From contig JAFVAN010000040.1 in NCBI GenBank assembly GCA_017480485.1, forward strand, positions 1 to 19,667: a stretch of 19,667 nt of DNA. Reading direction: 5' to 3'. Shown piece by piece: positions 6,280 to 13,978 of this stretch; the stretch's first letter is position 1, and every line of letters begins with the position of its first letter. The notes under the pieces are model-generated. The model made no database searches. It was not told where the DNA came from and worked only from the letters and a program-made list of their open reading frames with translations. The DNA comes from Ruminococcus sp. GTDB lineage: Bacteria > Bacillota_A > Clostridia > Oscillospirales > Ruminococcaceae. The translations under genes were made by a program, and so were the position numbers.

Positions 6280-8265
6280 ATGGGTAAGAACACATTTTAT
6301 ATCACCACGCCTATCTATTACCCCTCGGGTAATCCCCATATAGGCCACTGCTATACCACCGTTGCCTGCGACTCTATCGCAAGGTACAAGAGGATGCAGG
6401 GCTATGACGTAATGTTCCTGACAGGCACCGACGAGCACGGCCTGAAGATCGAGCAGAAGGCCGCCGAAAAGGGCGTTACCCCCAAGCAGTATGTTGACGA
6501 GATCGTCCTAGTGTTCAAGAAGCTCTGGAGCTATATGAACATCAAATATGACAGATATATCCGCACCACCGACGACTACCACGTTGAGGCGGTGCAGAAG
6601 ATATTCAAGGACCTCTACGACAAGGGCTATATCTACAAGGGAGAGTACAAGGGCAAATACTGCACCCCCTGCGAGAGCTTCTGGACCGAGAGCCAGCTGG
6701 ATGAGAACGGCTGCTGCCCCGAGTGTCACCGCCCCGTGACCGAGGCGAGGGAGGAGGCCTATTTCTTCAAGATGGCTCCCTTTGCCGACAGGATCGAGAA
6801 GCTTCTGCTGGAGACCGACTACCTCCAGCCCAAGTACCGCGCACAGGAGCTGGTGAACAACTTCATCAAGCCGGGCCTTGAGGACCTTTGCGTTTCCCGC
6901 ACCACCTTCAAGTGGGGCATCCCTGTGACCTTTGACGAGGGCCATGTTGTCTATGTTTGGATAGACGCCCTCTCTAACTATATCACCGCTCTTGGCTACG
7001 ATAACGGCGCATATGCGGACTTTGACAAGTTCTGGCCCGCAGACGTGCACATGGTGGCCAAGGACATCATGCGCTTCCACGCTATCATCTGGCCTGCTAT
7101 GCTCATGGCACTTGACATCCCTCTGCCAAAGCATCTGGCGGTCCACGGCTGGATAACCTTCCAGAGCAAGACCGGCGAGGCTCAGAAGATGTCGAAGTCC
7201 CTGGGCAACGTTGTTGACCCCTTCATGCTGGGCGAGCGCTACGGCGTTGATGCTATCAGGTATCACATCCTGCGGGAGATGGCCTTGGGCGCCGACAGCG
7301 CATTCTCCAACGAGATAATGATAAACCGCATAAACTCCGACCTTGCCAACGGCTTTGGAAATCTTGTTTCCCGCACCGTTGCCATGGCGGACAAGTATTT
7401 TGGCGGCACCCTTCCTGCCGACCGCGAGGAGGCGGAGATCGACAAGAGCCTCATCGACTGCGTGCTGGCCGTGCGCCCCGCCGTTGACAAGTGCATCGAC
7501 GAGACCAGACTGAAAAACGCCCTCGAGGAGATCTTTGTGGCCGTTGACCGCGCCAACAAATATATCGACGAGAACGAGCCATGGAGACTTGGCAAGGACG
7601 AGGCCAAGCGAGCAAGGCTTGCCACGGTGCTTTACAGTCTGCTGGAGGCAATAAGGGTAGTATCCTCTCTGCTGGCGCCCTTCATGCCCAGCACCATGCC
7701 CAAGGTCTGGGAGCAGATAGGGGCCACCGAGGCCGATGTGACCTACGAGAACGCTGGGAAATTCGGTGTGCTGCCCGCTGACGTTACTGTTCACAAGGGC
7801 GAGATACTCTTCCCGAGGATAGACATGGAAAAGGAGATCGCCGAGCTCAACGCCATCATTGAAAAGAACATGGCCGAGGCCAGAGCGAACCTTTCCGAGG
7901 CTGAGAAGGGCGAGGGCTTTGAGCCTGCTGCTCTTGCCGAGGAGATAAGCATAGATGATTTTGCGAAGGCTGACCTTCGGGTGGCTCTGGTCAAGAGCTG
8001 CGAGAAGGTAAAGAGGTCGAAGAAGCTGCTTTGCTTACAGCTTGACGACGGCTTCGGCGGCAGGCAGGTGGTTTCGGGCATTGCCGAATGGTACAAGCCC
8101 GAGGATCTTGTGGGCAAGAAGATAATCATCGTGGCGAACCTCAAGCCCGCCAAGCTCTGCGGCGTTGAGTCTCAGGGAATGATCCTTGCGGCCGACACCC
8201 CCGACGGCGGTGCCTCGGTAGTCTTCCCCGACCAGGAGCTGCCCTGCGGAAGCAAGATAAGATAA
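6280..8265 (+). CDS. metG: Methionyl-tRNA synthetase
   Basis: This class I synthetase attaches methionine to initiator and elongator tRNA-Met in the cytoplasm. It is 661 residues long, with the HIGH signature H20-I-G-H23 and the KMSKS loop at 303-307 (preceded by TGEAQ). A zinc knuckle lies in the connective peptide (CTPC near 128-131 and CPEC near 146-149), followed by the alpha-helical anticodon-binding domain. A C-terminal EMAP/Arc1p-like tRNA-binding domain starts near residue 557 (ISIDDFAKADLRVA) and is used for dimerisation. Start at ATG 6280 with CGGAGGA seven bases upstream. It has its own promoter and no riboswitch. A weak ACGGC/GCCGT hairpin follows the stop. The gene is intact. Confidence 0.98.
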   Translation: MGKNTFYITTPIYYPSGNPHIGHCYTTVACDSIARYKRMQGYDVMFLTGTDEHGLKIEQKAAEKGVTPKQYVDEIVLVFKKLWSYMNIKYDRYIRTTDDYHVEAVQKIFKDLYDKGYIYKGEYKGKYCTPCESFWTESQLDENGCCPECHRPVTEAREEAYFFKMAPFADRIEKLLLETDYLQPKYRAQELVNNFIKPGLEDLCVSRTTFKWGIPVTFDEGHVVYVWIDALSNYITALGYDNGAYADFDKFWPADVHMVAKDIMRFHAIIWPAMLMALDIPLPKHLAVHGWITFQSKTGEAQKMSKSLGNVVDPFMLGERYGVDAIRYHILREMALGADSAFSNEIMINRINSDLANGFGNLVSRTVAMADKYFGGTLPADREEAEIDKSLIDCVLAVRPAVDKCIDETRLKNALEEIFVAVDRANKYIDENEPWRLGKDEAKRARLATVLYSLLEAIRVVSSLLAPFMPSTMPKVWEQIGATEADVTYENAGKFGVLPADVTVHKGEILFPRIDMEKEIAELNAIIEKNMAEARANLSEAEKGEGFEPAALAEEISIDDFAKADLRVALVKSCEKVKRSKKLLCLQLDDGFGGRQVVSGIAEWYKPEDLVGKKIIIVANLKPAKLCGVESQGMILAADTPDGGASVVFPDQELPCGSKIR

Positions 8266-8296
8266 AAAACGGCATAAACGCCGTCTCATTCACAAA

Positions 8297-8376
8297 GACA
8301 CACCCCCTCCCCTCCGGGGAGGGTAGGATTTGTGTCCTCCTCCGCAAAGTGAAAGCGGTAGGGGGAATTAAAAAAA
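8297..8376. repeat. GC-rich palindromic element abutting tRNA-Arg
   Basis: It has the core hairpin CCCTCCCC-TCC-GGGGAGGG (8305-8323) and outer GACACA (8298-8303)/TGTGTC segments. The right end GGTAGGGGGAATTAAAAAA stops exactly at the first base of the tRNA. The same right-end pattern precedes the nrdR ribosome binding site and the metG promoter. I see no recognisable promoter for the tRNA within it. Confidence 0.6.
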
Positions 8377-8453
8377 GCGTCCGTAGCTCAGTTGGATAGA
8401 GCGCAAGACTCCGACTCTTGAGGCCGCAGGTTCGACTCCTGTCGGGCGCACCA
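8377..8453 (+). tRNA. tRNA-Arg (anticodon CCG)
   Basis: A complete cloverleaf can be drawn: the 7-bp acceptor GCGTCCG pairs with CGGGCGC (one T-G wobble), the D stem is GCTC/GAGC, and the anticodon stem is CAAGA/TCTTG around loop CTCCGAC (anticodon CCG, reading CGG). The variable loop is AGGCC, the T stem is GCAGG/CCTGT with loop TTCGACT, and the discriminator A is followed by an encoded CCA. A 110-bp tandem repeat starts just four bases downstream. Confidence 0.96.
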
Positions 8454-8456
8454 CCA

Positions 8457-8758
8457 GGGGCAAGCCCCTGGACCCAACGCCCTCGCCCATTACATGGGTG
8501 GGGGCGTTCATTTTGTCTGGCTCGGGGCTGGGCTTTGAAATGTCTTGCGGCTTTTTTGTTTTGTGTGGGGCAAGCCCCTGGACCCAACGCCCTCGCCCAT
8601 TACATGGGTGGGGGCGTTCATTTTGTTTGGCTCGGGGCTGGGCTTTGAAATGTCTTGCGGCTTTTTTGCTTTGTGTGGGGCAAGCCCCTGGACCCAACGT
8701 CCTCGCCCTCAACATGGGGGAGGGCGTTCATTTTGTTTGGCTCGGGGCTGGGCTTTGA
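8457..8758. repeat. 110-bp tandem repeat, about 2.75 copies, with hairpins
   Basis: Units begin at 8457, 8567 and 8677 (GGGGCAAGCCCC), with only a few differences between them. Each carries a GGGG-CAAG-CCCC hairpin and a 33-nt hairpin AACGCCC...GGGCGTT (8476-8508, 8586-8618, 8696-8728) followed by TTCATTTTGT, which could terminate transcription from the tRNA. The third copy differs in the hairpin loop and stem yet keeps pairing through T-G and T-A. The open frames running through it are by-products of the repeat. The following 8759-8868 holds only the hairpin listed next. Confidence 0.9.
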
Positions 8759-8802
8759 TTATAATGTGTTGTCAAAGGAAGGCTTGGCATCATCACCAGA
8801 TT

Positions 8803-8831
8803 AAAGGACGACTCTTAATGGGTCGTCCTTT
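8803..8831. terminator. Hairpin, probable terminator
   Basis: A perfect 10-bp stem (AAAGGACGAC at 8803-8812 with GTCGTCCTTT at 8822-8831) has a 9-nt loop. The A/T ends suit termination on either strand. It separates the tandem repeat from the GNAT promoter. Confidence 0.65.
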
Positions 8832-8868
8832 ATTGTCATATATTGTTATTTCGGAATGCAACTATGTA

Positions 8869-8897
8869 TTGCGCTTAACTCGGATTTATGCTATAAT
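8869..8897 (+). promoter_or_regulatory. Promoter of the GNAT-NUDIX-HIT unit
   Basis: TTGCGC (8869-8874) and TATAAT (8892-8897) are separated by 17 bases, with TG one base before the -10 hexamer. The start site would be near 8904, close to the ribosome binding site TTGGAGTG of the GNAT remnant. Confidence 0.7.
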
Positions 8898-8926
8898 ACT
8901 TATATCAAAACATTGGAGTGATTTTT

Positions 8927-9242
8927 ATGACTATCAAAAGAATTACCCCTGCAAATTTGCCTATCCTCACACAGCTTTTCAACTATAACGATCCTGCCGA
9001 AATGATAGAACAAAACGAGCGTGATATGAAAGGAGGCACTATCGACATATTTGTGATGTTCGATAATAACCGACCAATCGGCGAGCTTCATGCTGCCTAT
9101 GAAAGCGACGACGAGCGTGCTATCAAGGGCAAAAGGGCATATCTATGACAGCTTTGGATTTACCAAGCTTATCGCCCGAAAGTATGAGGAGTATCAAGGT
9201 GACGGATATGAGTATGGATTGTATTTGAGGAGGAGTTTATGA
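8927..9242 (+). pseudogene. GNAT N-acetyltransferase with internal deletion
   Basis: The first 73 residues (from ATG 8927, with GGAGTG upstream) read like the N-terminal half of a GNAT acetyltransferase (FVMFDNNRPIGELHAAYES). They then stop at TGA 9146-9148, directly after KGKRAYL. In another frame from about 9136 the C-terminal end of such a protein follows (HIYDSFGFTKLIARKYEEYQ, then YEYGLYLRR) and runs to 9242. The central acetyl-CoA-binding motif, roughly 40 residues, is missing. The two frames meet over CATATCT, which both can read, suggesting a deletion between short direct repeats (inference from family knowledge). It would be inactive. The pseudogene stop overlaps the NUDIX start. Confidence 0.75.
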
Positions 9243-9724
9243 ATATAGATATGACAGTCCCCTGCGCAGACGGCATAATCAATATCAGAGTCGGCGCAAT
9301 TATATTGAAAAACGGCAAGCTGCTCATGGTCGGCGGTGACGGACCAGATTACCTTGTTTCTGTCGGCGGGCGTGTCAAATTCGGAGAGACCGCAGAAGAA
9401 GCAATCATCCGTGAGGTAGAGGAAGAAACAGGGGTAAGGCTTGAGATCGACAGGCTTGTTTTTGTTCATGAGAATTATTATTACGGTGATGTTCCAGCTA
9501 AGCAAGATAAGCTCGTATATGAGCTGTCATTTTTCTTTCTGATGAAAGTGCCGGATAGCTTTGAGCCGGTCAGCTACAGCTTTGCTGAGGGCGACAGCAG
9601 CGAGTATCTTTGCTGGGGCGCTCCCGATACGGACAAGAAAATATACCCGTCAGTTTTCAGAACACTATCCGAAGGAGTGCCTGACGGAGTTCAGCATATT
9701 GTTACAGATGAAAGGAAAAAATAA
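9239..9724 (+). CDS. NUDIX hydrolase
   Basis: A 161-residue protein with a perfect Nudix box: a GRVKFGE start, then TAEEAII, then REVEEETGV, matching Gx5Ex7REUxEExGU. Enzymes of this superfamily hydrolyse nucleoside diphosphates linked to another moiety with Mg2+; the substrate cannot be told here. Residues 15-25 give the strand IRVGAIILKNGKLLMV typical of the fold. The ATG overlaps the stop of the GNAT remnant (ATGA), and GAGGAGG lies just upstream, so it was once translated in coupling. It is intact, although both flanking genes are damaged. It appears AT-richer than the housekeeping genes nearby (by eye). Confidence 0.92.
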   Translation: MNIDMTVPCADGIINIRVGAIILKNGKLLMVGGDGPDYLVSVGGRVKFGETAEEAIIREVEEETGVRLEIDRLVFVHENYYYGDVPAKQDKLVYELSFFFLMKVPDSFEPVSYSFAEGDSSEYLCWGAPDTDKKIYPSVFRTLSEGVPDGVQHIVTDERKK

Positions 9725-9725
9725 A

Positions 9726-9878
9726 ATGTGCCTGATATGCGACAGAATAAAAATGATACAAAACGGAACAAACCCCTATTTTGTCAAGGAGCTTGAAACA
9801 GGATATGTGGTGATAGGCGATAACCAGCTTGCAGATATGAAGCGCAGGCTGCTGGAGGAATTGGAGAGGCTGATATGA
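9726..9878 (+). pseudogene. HIT-family protein remnant, 50 residues
   Basis: Residues 1-33 (MCLICDRI, then NPYFVKELETGYVVIGDNQ) match the start of a class of HIT (histidine triad) proteins. The remainder (LADMKRRLLEELERLI) looks like the C-terminal helix of the same family. The middle, including the HxHxH catalytic motif, is absent, so an in-frame internal deletion of perhaps 80-100 residues is inferred. AAAGGA lies upstream of ATG 9726, which is one base after the NUDIX stop. It may still be translated as a small peptide but cannot have HIT activity. The alternative is a genuine short protein; I consider that less likely. Confidence 0.6.
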
Positions 9879-9883
9879 CACAC

Positions 9884-9925
9884 AAAACGGGTATTCCCCG
9901 CCACACGGCAGGGAATACCCGTTAT
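9884..9925. terminator. Bidirectional intrinsic terminator
   Basis: A perfect 13-bp stem (9886-9898 with 9911-9923) has a 12-nt loop. Flanking T/A runs suit both strands; on the minus strand it is followed by TTTTG. It ends the GNAT-NUDIX-HIT unit and the convergent diguanylate cyclase gene. Confidence 0.9.
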
Positions 9926-9945
9926 TCGTCTTGGAGCTTTTCGCG

Positions 9946-11916
9946 TCATTCGGCGGGATGGCGCCTCTTGAACTCGTTTTTGTTGATGTACATTATGGCA
10001 TCGGCGGAGTGGATGAGCTCCTCCAGCTTGATGTCCTCGGTGTAGGGGCGCAGGCAGCTGCCGACGCTGGCGGTGATCTTATAGGGCTTGCCGCCCTCGC
10101 GGTCCATCCGTTCAAGGGACTCGAAGAGCATCGTTCTTCTGTCCTCCAGCAGCTGCTCGGTGATGTCGCCGATGCCGATGACGTAGAACTCGTCGCCGCC
10201 TGCGCGGACCGCGATGAAGCTGTCGTCCGTGGCCATGGCGTTTACGCAGTAGGCCAACTGCATGATGGCGTAGTCGCCCTCGGAGTGGCCGTATTGGTCG
10301 TTTATCTTTTTCAGCCCGTTCATGTCGATGACGAAGACGGCGCAGCTCTGGCCGCTCTCGGCCTTGCTCAGCAGGCGGCGGAAGCCGATGTCCATGCCGC
10401 GGCGGTTCAAAAGCCCCGTCATGCTGTCGTAGAGGGAATAGCTTATTAGCCTGTTCTGCACCCGCACCATCTCGAGGGCGTTGTTGACGTTCCTCACCCA
10501 GTTGCGGAATACCGCCGAGAGCTTTATCCTGTCCTTAAGGTCGCATTGCAGCACACAGTAGCCCAGACAGTCGCCCTGAAAGTGGATGGGCGCAAAGTAG
10601 AACACACAGGGCCGCTCCCGCTCAAGGTAGAGCTGGGGCAGCATCTCGCTGGTCTCGAAGAGGTGGCTGTCGTCGTCCCGACAGAAGAGGGGGATGGACC
10701 TGTCGGCGTCGTCGGTTTGGGGGATGGCGTGGAAGATTGTGCGCATCACATGGGGATAGCCCGCCCGCTGGATGCGGTAGGTGTTGAGCCAGTCCCTTCT
10801 GAGGCAGAGGTAGAAATGTCCGTAGGGCCTCAGCAGGTAGGTCAGGTCGAAGATGTTTTTGATGGCCTCGTCCGGTGACTTGGAGGCGGTGAGCTGCTCC
10901 AGCATATAGCTTTCCATAAGCTGGGACATATCTATATTATCAAAATCGTAGCCGTAGGTGTAGTCGTGGATGGAGCGTGAGAACTCGGTGTCCAGAAAGC
11001 GGTCCCTGACATAGTTCATGCTGCCGCGGCAGCCGCAGCTGGAGCCAAGGCAGATGTCGGCCTTCTTCACGGGGTCCGAGGGGATGAGGGGCTCTCCGTG
11101 AGAGATGAGCTCGTGGAGCTTATTGACGGCGTCCTCTCCCGCGGCCCGAACGTTGGGAATGAAGGAGGTTATAACTATCTTGTTCTTAACGGCGTCCTGA
11201 GTGGCGTCGTAGCCCGTGACGATGACCTGATCGGGGACCTTGATGCCATGCTCTGTCAGGCGGTTCGCAAGGCCGATGGCCATGTGGTCGTTGCCGCAGA
11301 TCACGGCCTGTGGCACAGGCAGCTCGCCCGAGGCGATCCTGTCCGCCAGCTTGTGGCCGCTGCCGTACCAGAAGTCGCCGTGGAAGATGTTCTCGGGCTT
11401 AGGGGTATAGCCCCGACTTTCGAGCTCTTCAACAAAGGCCTCGATGCGGTGGTTGGCAAGGTCGTAATATTCCTGTCCCGAAAGAAAATATATCTTGTCG
11501 GGGTCGCAGCCGTGGACGTCGATGACGTGGGCGGTTATCTCGCGGAAGGCGGGCTTGTCGTCTGTGTATACGGTATCGAAGCCCCCTGCCTCGAGGTCGA
11601 TGGTGATAACGGGCTTTTTGCACTTCTCCCGCAGCATATTGCAGAGCTTTTCAAGCTCCGAGCGGTCCTTATCCTTGGTCATTGTGATGGAGGTGACCAG
11701 CACGCCGTCCAGCTTGTCGAAGTTAGCCAGCTGCCAAATGTTCAGCTCCGAACGCAGGTACTCCTCCTGAGGATGCCAGATATCCACAAGGGGTGAGAAG
11801 ACAACGGTGTCGTAGCCGTAGCGCTCGCACTGTAACATGATACCGTCGATTATCCTTCGCTGGTAGCTGTCCTCGGGGTTGTTTATCATAACGCCGATGC
11901 GCTTTCTGTTTTTCAC
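9946..11916 (-). CDS. LacI-type ligand-binding domain fused to GGDEF diguanylate cyclase
   Basis: A 656-residue protein that would make cyclic di-GMP from two GTP. Residues 1-290 resemble a LacI/periplasmic-binding-protein type 1 sensor (RKRIGVMINNPEDSYQ at the start, CGNDHMAIGLANRL and VIVTGYDAT later) without a helix-turn-helix, signal peptide or membrane helix, so it should be cytoplasmic. A middle region (about 300-480) has a GAF-like look (FYFAPIHFQGDCLGYCVLQ). The GGDEF domain (about 490-650) starts YDSMTGLLNRRG and has the intact active site GGDEF at 573-577. The usual RxxD inhibitory site is not present upstream of it. GTG 11916 is chosen over GTG 11925 because AGAGGTG has better spacing. 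An SSCGCRGS cysteine cluster follows the sensor. Confidence 0.88.
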   Translation of the reverse strand: MKNRKRIGVMINNPEDSYQRRIIDGIMLQCERYGYDTVVFSPLVDIWHPQEEYLRSELNIWQLANFDKLDGVLVTSITMTKDKDRSELEKLCNMLREKCKKPVITIDLEAGGFDTVYTDDKPAFREITAHVIDVHGCDPDKIYFLSGQEYYDLANHRIEAFVEELESRGYTPKPENIFHGDFWYGSGHKLADRIASGELPVPQAVICGNDHMAIGLANRLTEHGIKVPDQVIVTGYDATQDAVKNKIVITSFIPNVRAAGEDAVNKLHELISHGEPLIPSDPVKKADICLGSSCGCRGSMNYVRDRFLDTEFSRSIHDYTYGYDFDNIDMSQLMESYMLEQLTASKSPDEAIKNIFDLTYLLRPYGHFYLCLRRDWLNTYRIQRAGYPHVMRTIFHAIPQTDDADRSIPLFCRDDDSHLFETSEMLPQLYLERERPCVFYFAPIHFQGDCLGYCVLQCDLKDRIKLSAVFRNWVRNVNNALEMVRVQNRLISYSLYDSMTGLLNRRGMDIGFRRLLSKAESGQSCAVFVIDMNGLKKINDQYGHSEGDYAIMQLAYCVNAMATDDSFIAVRAGGDEFYVIGIGDITEQLLEDRRTMLFESLERMDREGGKPYKITASVGSCLRPYTEDIKLEELIHSADAIMYINKNEFKRRHPAE

Positions 11917-11969
11917 GGCTCTCACCTCTGTTTGTCCTGTAGATATCGCGGCACGGGCTGCACATATTA

Positions 11970-11998
11970 ATTATAGCACAGGACTTTACATATTTCAA
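11970..11998 (-). promoter_or_regulatory. Promoter of the diguanylate cyclase gene
   Basis: On the minus strand, TTGAAA (11998-11993) and TATAAT (11975-11970) are separated by 17 bases, with TG one base before the -10 hexamer. Confidence 0.7.
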
Positions 11999-12065
11999 TC
12001 CTTTTAACATTTTTTCTACATATTATCTAAAACGGCACCTCGGGAATTGTAGAGAAGGGAAAAAA

Positions 12066-12145
12066 GAATAGTGAAAGATCAAGGTGTCCGGCGCTGAGCA
12101 CGTTCAGATCAACGCCGGAGGCGATACCTTAACTATTCACTATTC
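12066..12145. repeat. GAATAGTGAA-armed palindromic element at the 3' end of the dynamin operon
   Basis: Nested inverted repeats: GAATAGTGAA (12066-12075) with TTCACTATTC (12136-12145), AAGGT (12081-12085) with ACCTT (12126-12130), and TCCGGCG (12087-12093) with CGCCGGA (12113-12119). On the right, further degenerate copies of the arm (TTATTCA, TTCAC) continue to about 12170. Its position after the last operon gene suits a terminator or 3' processing site. The core AAGGTGTCCG...ACCTT is shared with the element at 14992-15149. Confidence 0.65.
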
Positions 12146-12210
12146 GTTATTCATTATTCACTTTTCACTTAGCGGCGGCGCGCACAATGCTTGGCCGTAA
12201 ACGCCGCGCC

Positions 12211-13977
12211 TCAGTCCGGGTACTTCTCCAGAATGTCTATGCACTCCTCCACCAGAGCGTTGGCACGGGCCAGAGTGTCGCCGATGGTCTTCTCGTCGAA
12301 GCTCACCAGCAGCTGCTGGGCCTGGTTCAGGGCCTCCTTGCCCACCTCTGCCTGATGGTGGTAGATGTCGTCCAGCCTTTGCAGGCTCTTGACCTCCAGA
12401 TCCTGATAAACGTTCTTGATGTCGTTTACTATGTTTATCCTGATCTCGTCGTAGTTTTCCAGAGCGATGTCGATGATGTCGGTCTGTTTCTTCTTGGTGA
12501 AGATGCTGCTGAAGATGCTCATGGTGGCGGGCGGGAAGGTCTCGCTGGTACCGAACATCTTGACGCTCATTACCGAGCGGGTTACGTTGGTGTTCATGGA
12601 GCGCATGAGGCGGTCGGTGCCGGAGTTCTTAACGGCATCCGACAGGTCCTTGATGCCAAGCCTCCGAGCCAGGTCGCGGCTAAGGTTCACAACGAACTCG
12701 TTTATCCTTGCCCTGTGGCACTCGATGCAGGTACGGTAGGCCTCGCCCACCTTCTCCATCAGGTAGGAGTAGAAATACTTCTCAATATCCTCGGGGGGAT
12801 AGATGTCCTCGCCGTTCTCGTCCTTGGCGCGGCACTCGATCATGCTCTGCCTGAGCTTTGCGAAGAACTCGTACATCCACTTTTCGGCCTCCTGCTGCAT
12901 CTCGATGATGTTCAGGTGGAGCTTGGGCTTGCACTCGGCAAGGGCCTCGGCCAGCTGCGAGCACTGCTCGTCGAAGTCGCGGGTCTTGTCCTCCAGCACC
13001 TTGGCATCCATCTCGGCCATGTCCGCCAGCATCCTAAGTTTGGCGTAGGTCTCGCCCACCATGTTCTCCGCCATGGTGAAGACACGCTTGGTGCGGATGA
13101 CGTCCTTCTGCATTATTATATCTCGCTTTAAGGAAAGCTCGAACTTTAAGAACTGGGTCTCGTAGAATTCTCTTGTGCCCTTGTCCTCGGGGCGCTCGCC
13201 GCCCGTCTTGCGCATGAACTCGTCATAGCCGCTGATGCCGTAGACAAAGGCGTTGGGAACTATCTGCTCCGAGATGCGCTGGAAGCGTCGCATGATCTTG
13301 TCAACGTCCTGCTTGGTGTTAAGGGCGTCGATCATGTTCACCAGCACATAGAGCATACCGAAGCGCTGGGGCTGGACGTGGCTTGCAAGATAGACCTGCT
13401 CGGTCTCCGAGAAGGGAAGAAGGCTGGAGGTGGCGTACATTATGGCGTCGGCGTTCACAAGGTACTCCGTTACCACCCTGTCAAGGTCCTCAAGGTCCGA
13501 GAGGCCGGGGGTGTCCACGATGCGCATCTCCTTGAGTATCTCGGCGTTGTCCTTGATATCCAGATAGGCGATCTTTGAGGGATAGAGCCGCATCTTGATC
13601 TTGAGCCTGTCGCGGGTGATGTCCTTGAAGGTGAGTATGCGCCTGTCGCCGTTTTCCAGCACGGCCTCCACCTTTGGCACCTGAGCGTAGGATATCTCGT
13701 TTATTGTGTAGGTCTCGGGGGAGACGTTAGAGGGCGCCAGCTCCTTGCCCAGAAGGGCGTTGATGATGGTGCTCTTGCCGCGCTTGAACTCGCCCAGAAT
13801 AACAAGGGTAAAGGGCTCGCCGGAGCGCTTTTCGATTATGCTGTCCCACTCCTGCAGCTCCGAGATGAAGTCGCTTCCAAGGACGCCCGCGATGTCGGGG
13901 TCATCCATGAGGGTGCGCATTTTAAGTCTTATGCTCTCTATATCGTTATAGGCAGCGTTGCTGTTGAAATTTTCCAT
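12211..13977 (-). CDS. Dynamin-like GTPase, soluble-looking member (third gene of operon)
   Basis: A 588-residue protein of the bacterial dynamin-like superfamily: large GTPases that bind and reshape membranes. The P-loop is GEFKRGKST at 62-70, the switch region contains a conserved-type threonine (SPETYTINEI), the G3 motif is DTPGL at 155-159, and a G4-type NMID is at 214-217. The C-terminal two-thirds is mainly long helices with charged heptad-like stretches, as in dynamin stalks. I see no convincing membrane-spanning or paddle segment, unlike the first gene. The ATG lies two bases past the stop of the M48-like gene (TGATATG), with GGAGGG upstream inside that gene, so translation is coupled. 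Cellular role is unknown. Confidence 0.9.
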   Translation of the reverse strand: MENFNSNAAYNDIESIRLKMRTLMDDPDIAGVLGSDFISELQEWDSIIEKRSGEPFTLVILGEFKRGKSTIINALLGKELAPSNVSPETYTINEISYAQVPKVEAVLENGDRRILTFKDITRDRLKIKMRLYPSKIAYLDIKDNAEILKEMRIVDTPGLSDLEDLDRVVTEYLVNADAIMYATSSLLPFSETEQVYLASHVQPQRFGMLYVLVNMIDALNTKQDVDKIMRRFQRISEQIVPNAFVYGISGYDEFMRKTGGERPEDKGTREFYETQFLKFELSLKRDIIMQKDVIRTKRVFTMAENMVGETYAKLRMLADMAEMDAKVLEDKTRDFDEQCSQLAEALAECKPKLHLNIIEMQQEAEKWMYEFFAKLRQSMIECRAKDENGEDIYPPEDIEKYFYSYLMEKVGEAYRTCIECHRARINEFVVNLSRDLARRLGIKDLSDAVKNSGTDRLMRSMNTNVTRSVMSVKMFGTSETFPPATMSIFSSIFTKKKQTDIIDIALENYDEIRINIVNDIKNVYQDLEVKSLQRLDDIYHHQAEVGKEALNQAQQLLVSFDEKTIGDTLARANALVEECIDILEKYPD

Positions 13978-13978
13978 A

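Noticed and set aside
8457..8758. CRISPR-like array
   Set aside because: The period is 110 bp with no unique spacers; the whole unit is repeated, so it is a plain tandem repeat.
8498..8988. Open frames across the tandem repeat
   Set aside because: They are the repeat unit read as protein, with identical blocks in several frames and no start signals.
8377..9925. Integrative element with attachment sites at tRNA-Arg
   Set aside because: No copy of the tRNA 3' end is found downstream in the window and there is no integrase gene.
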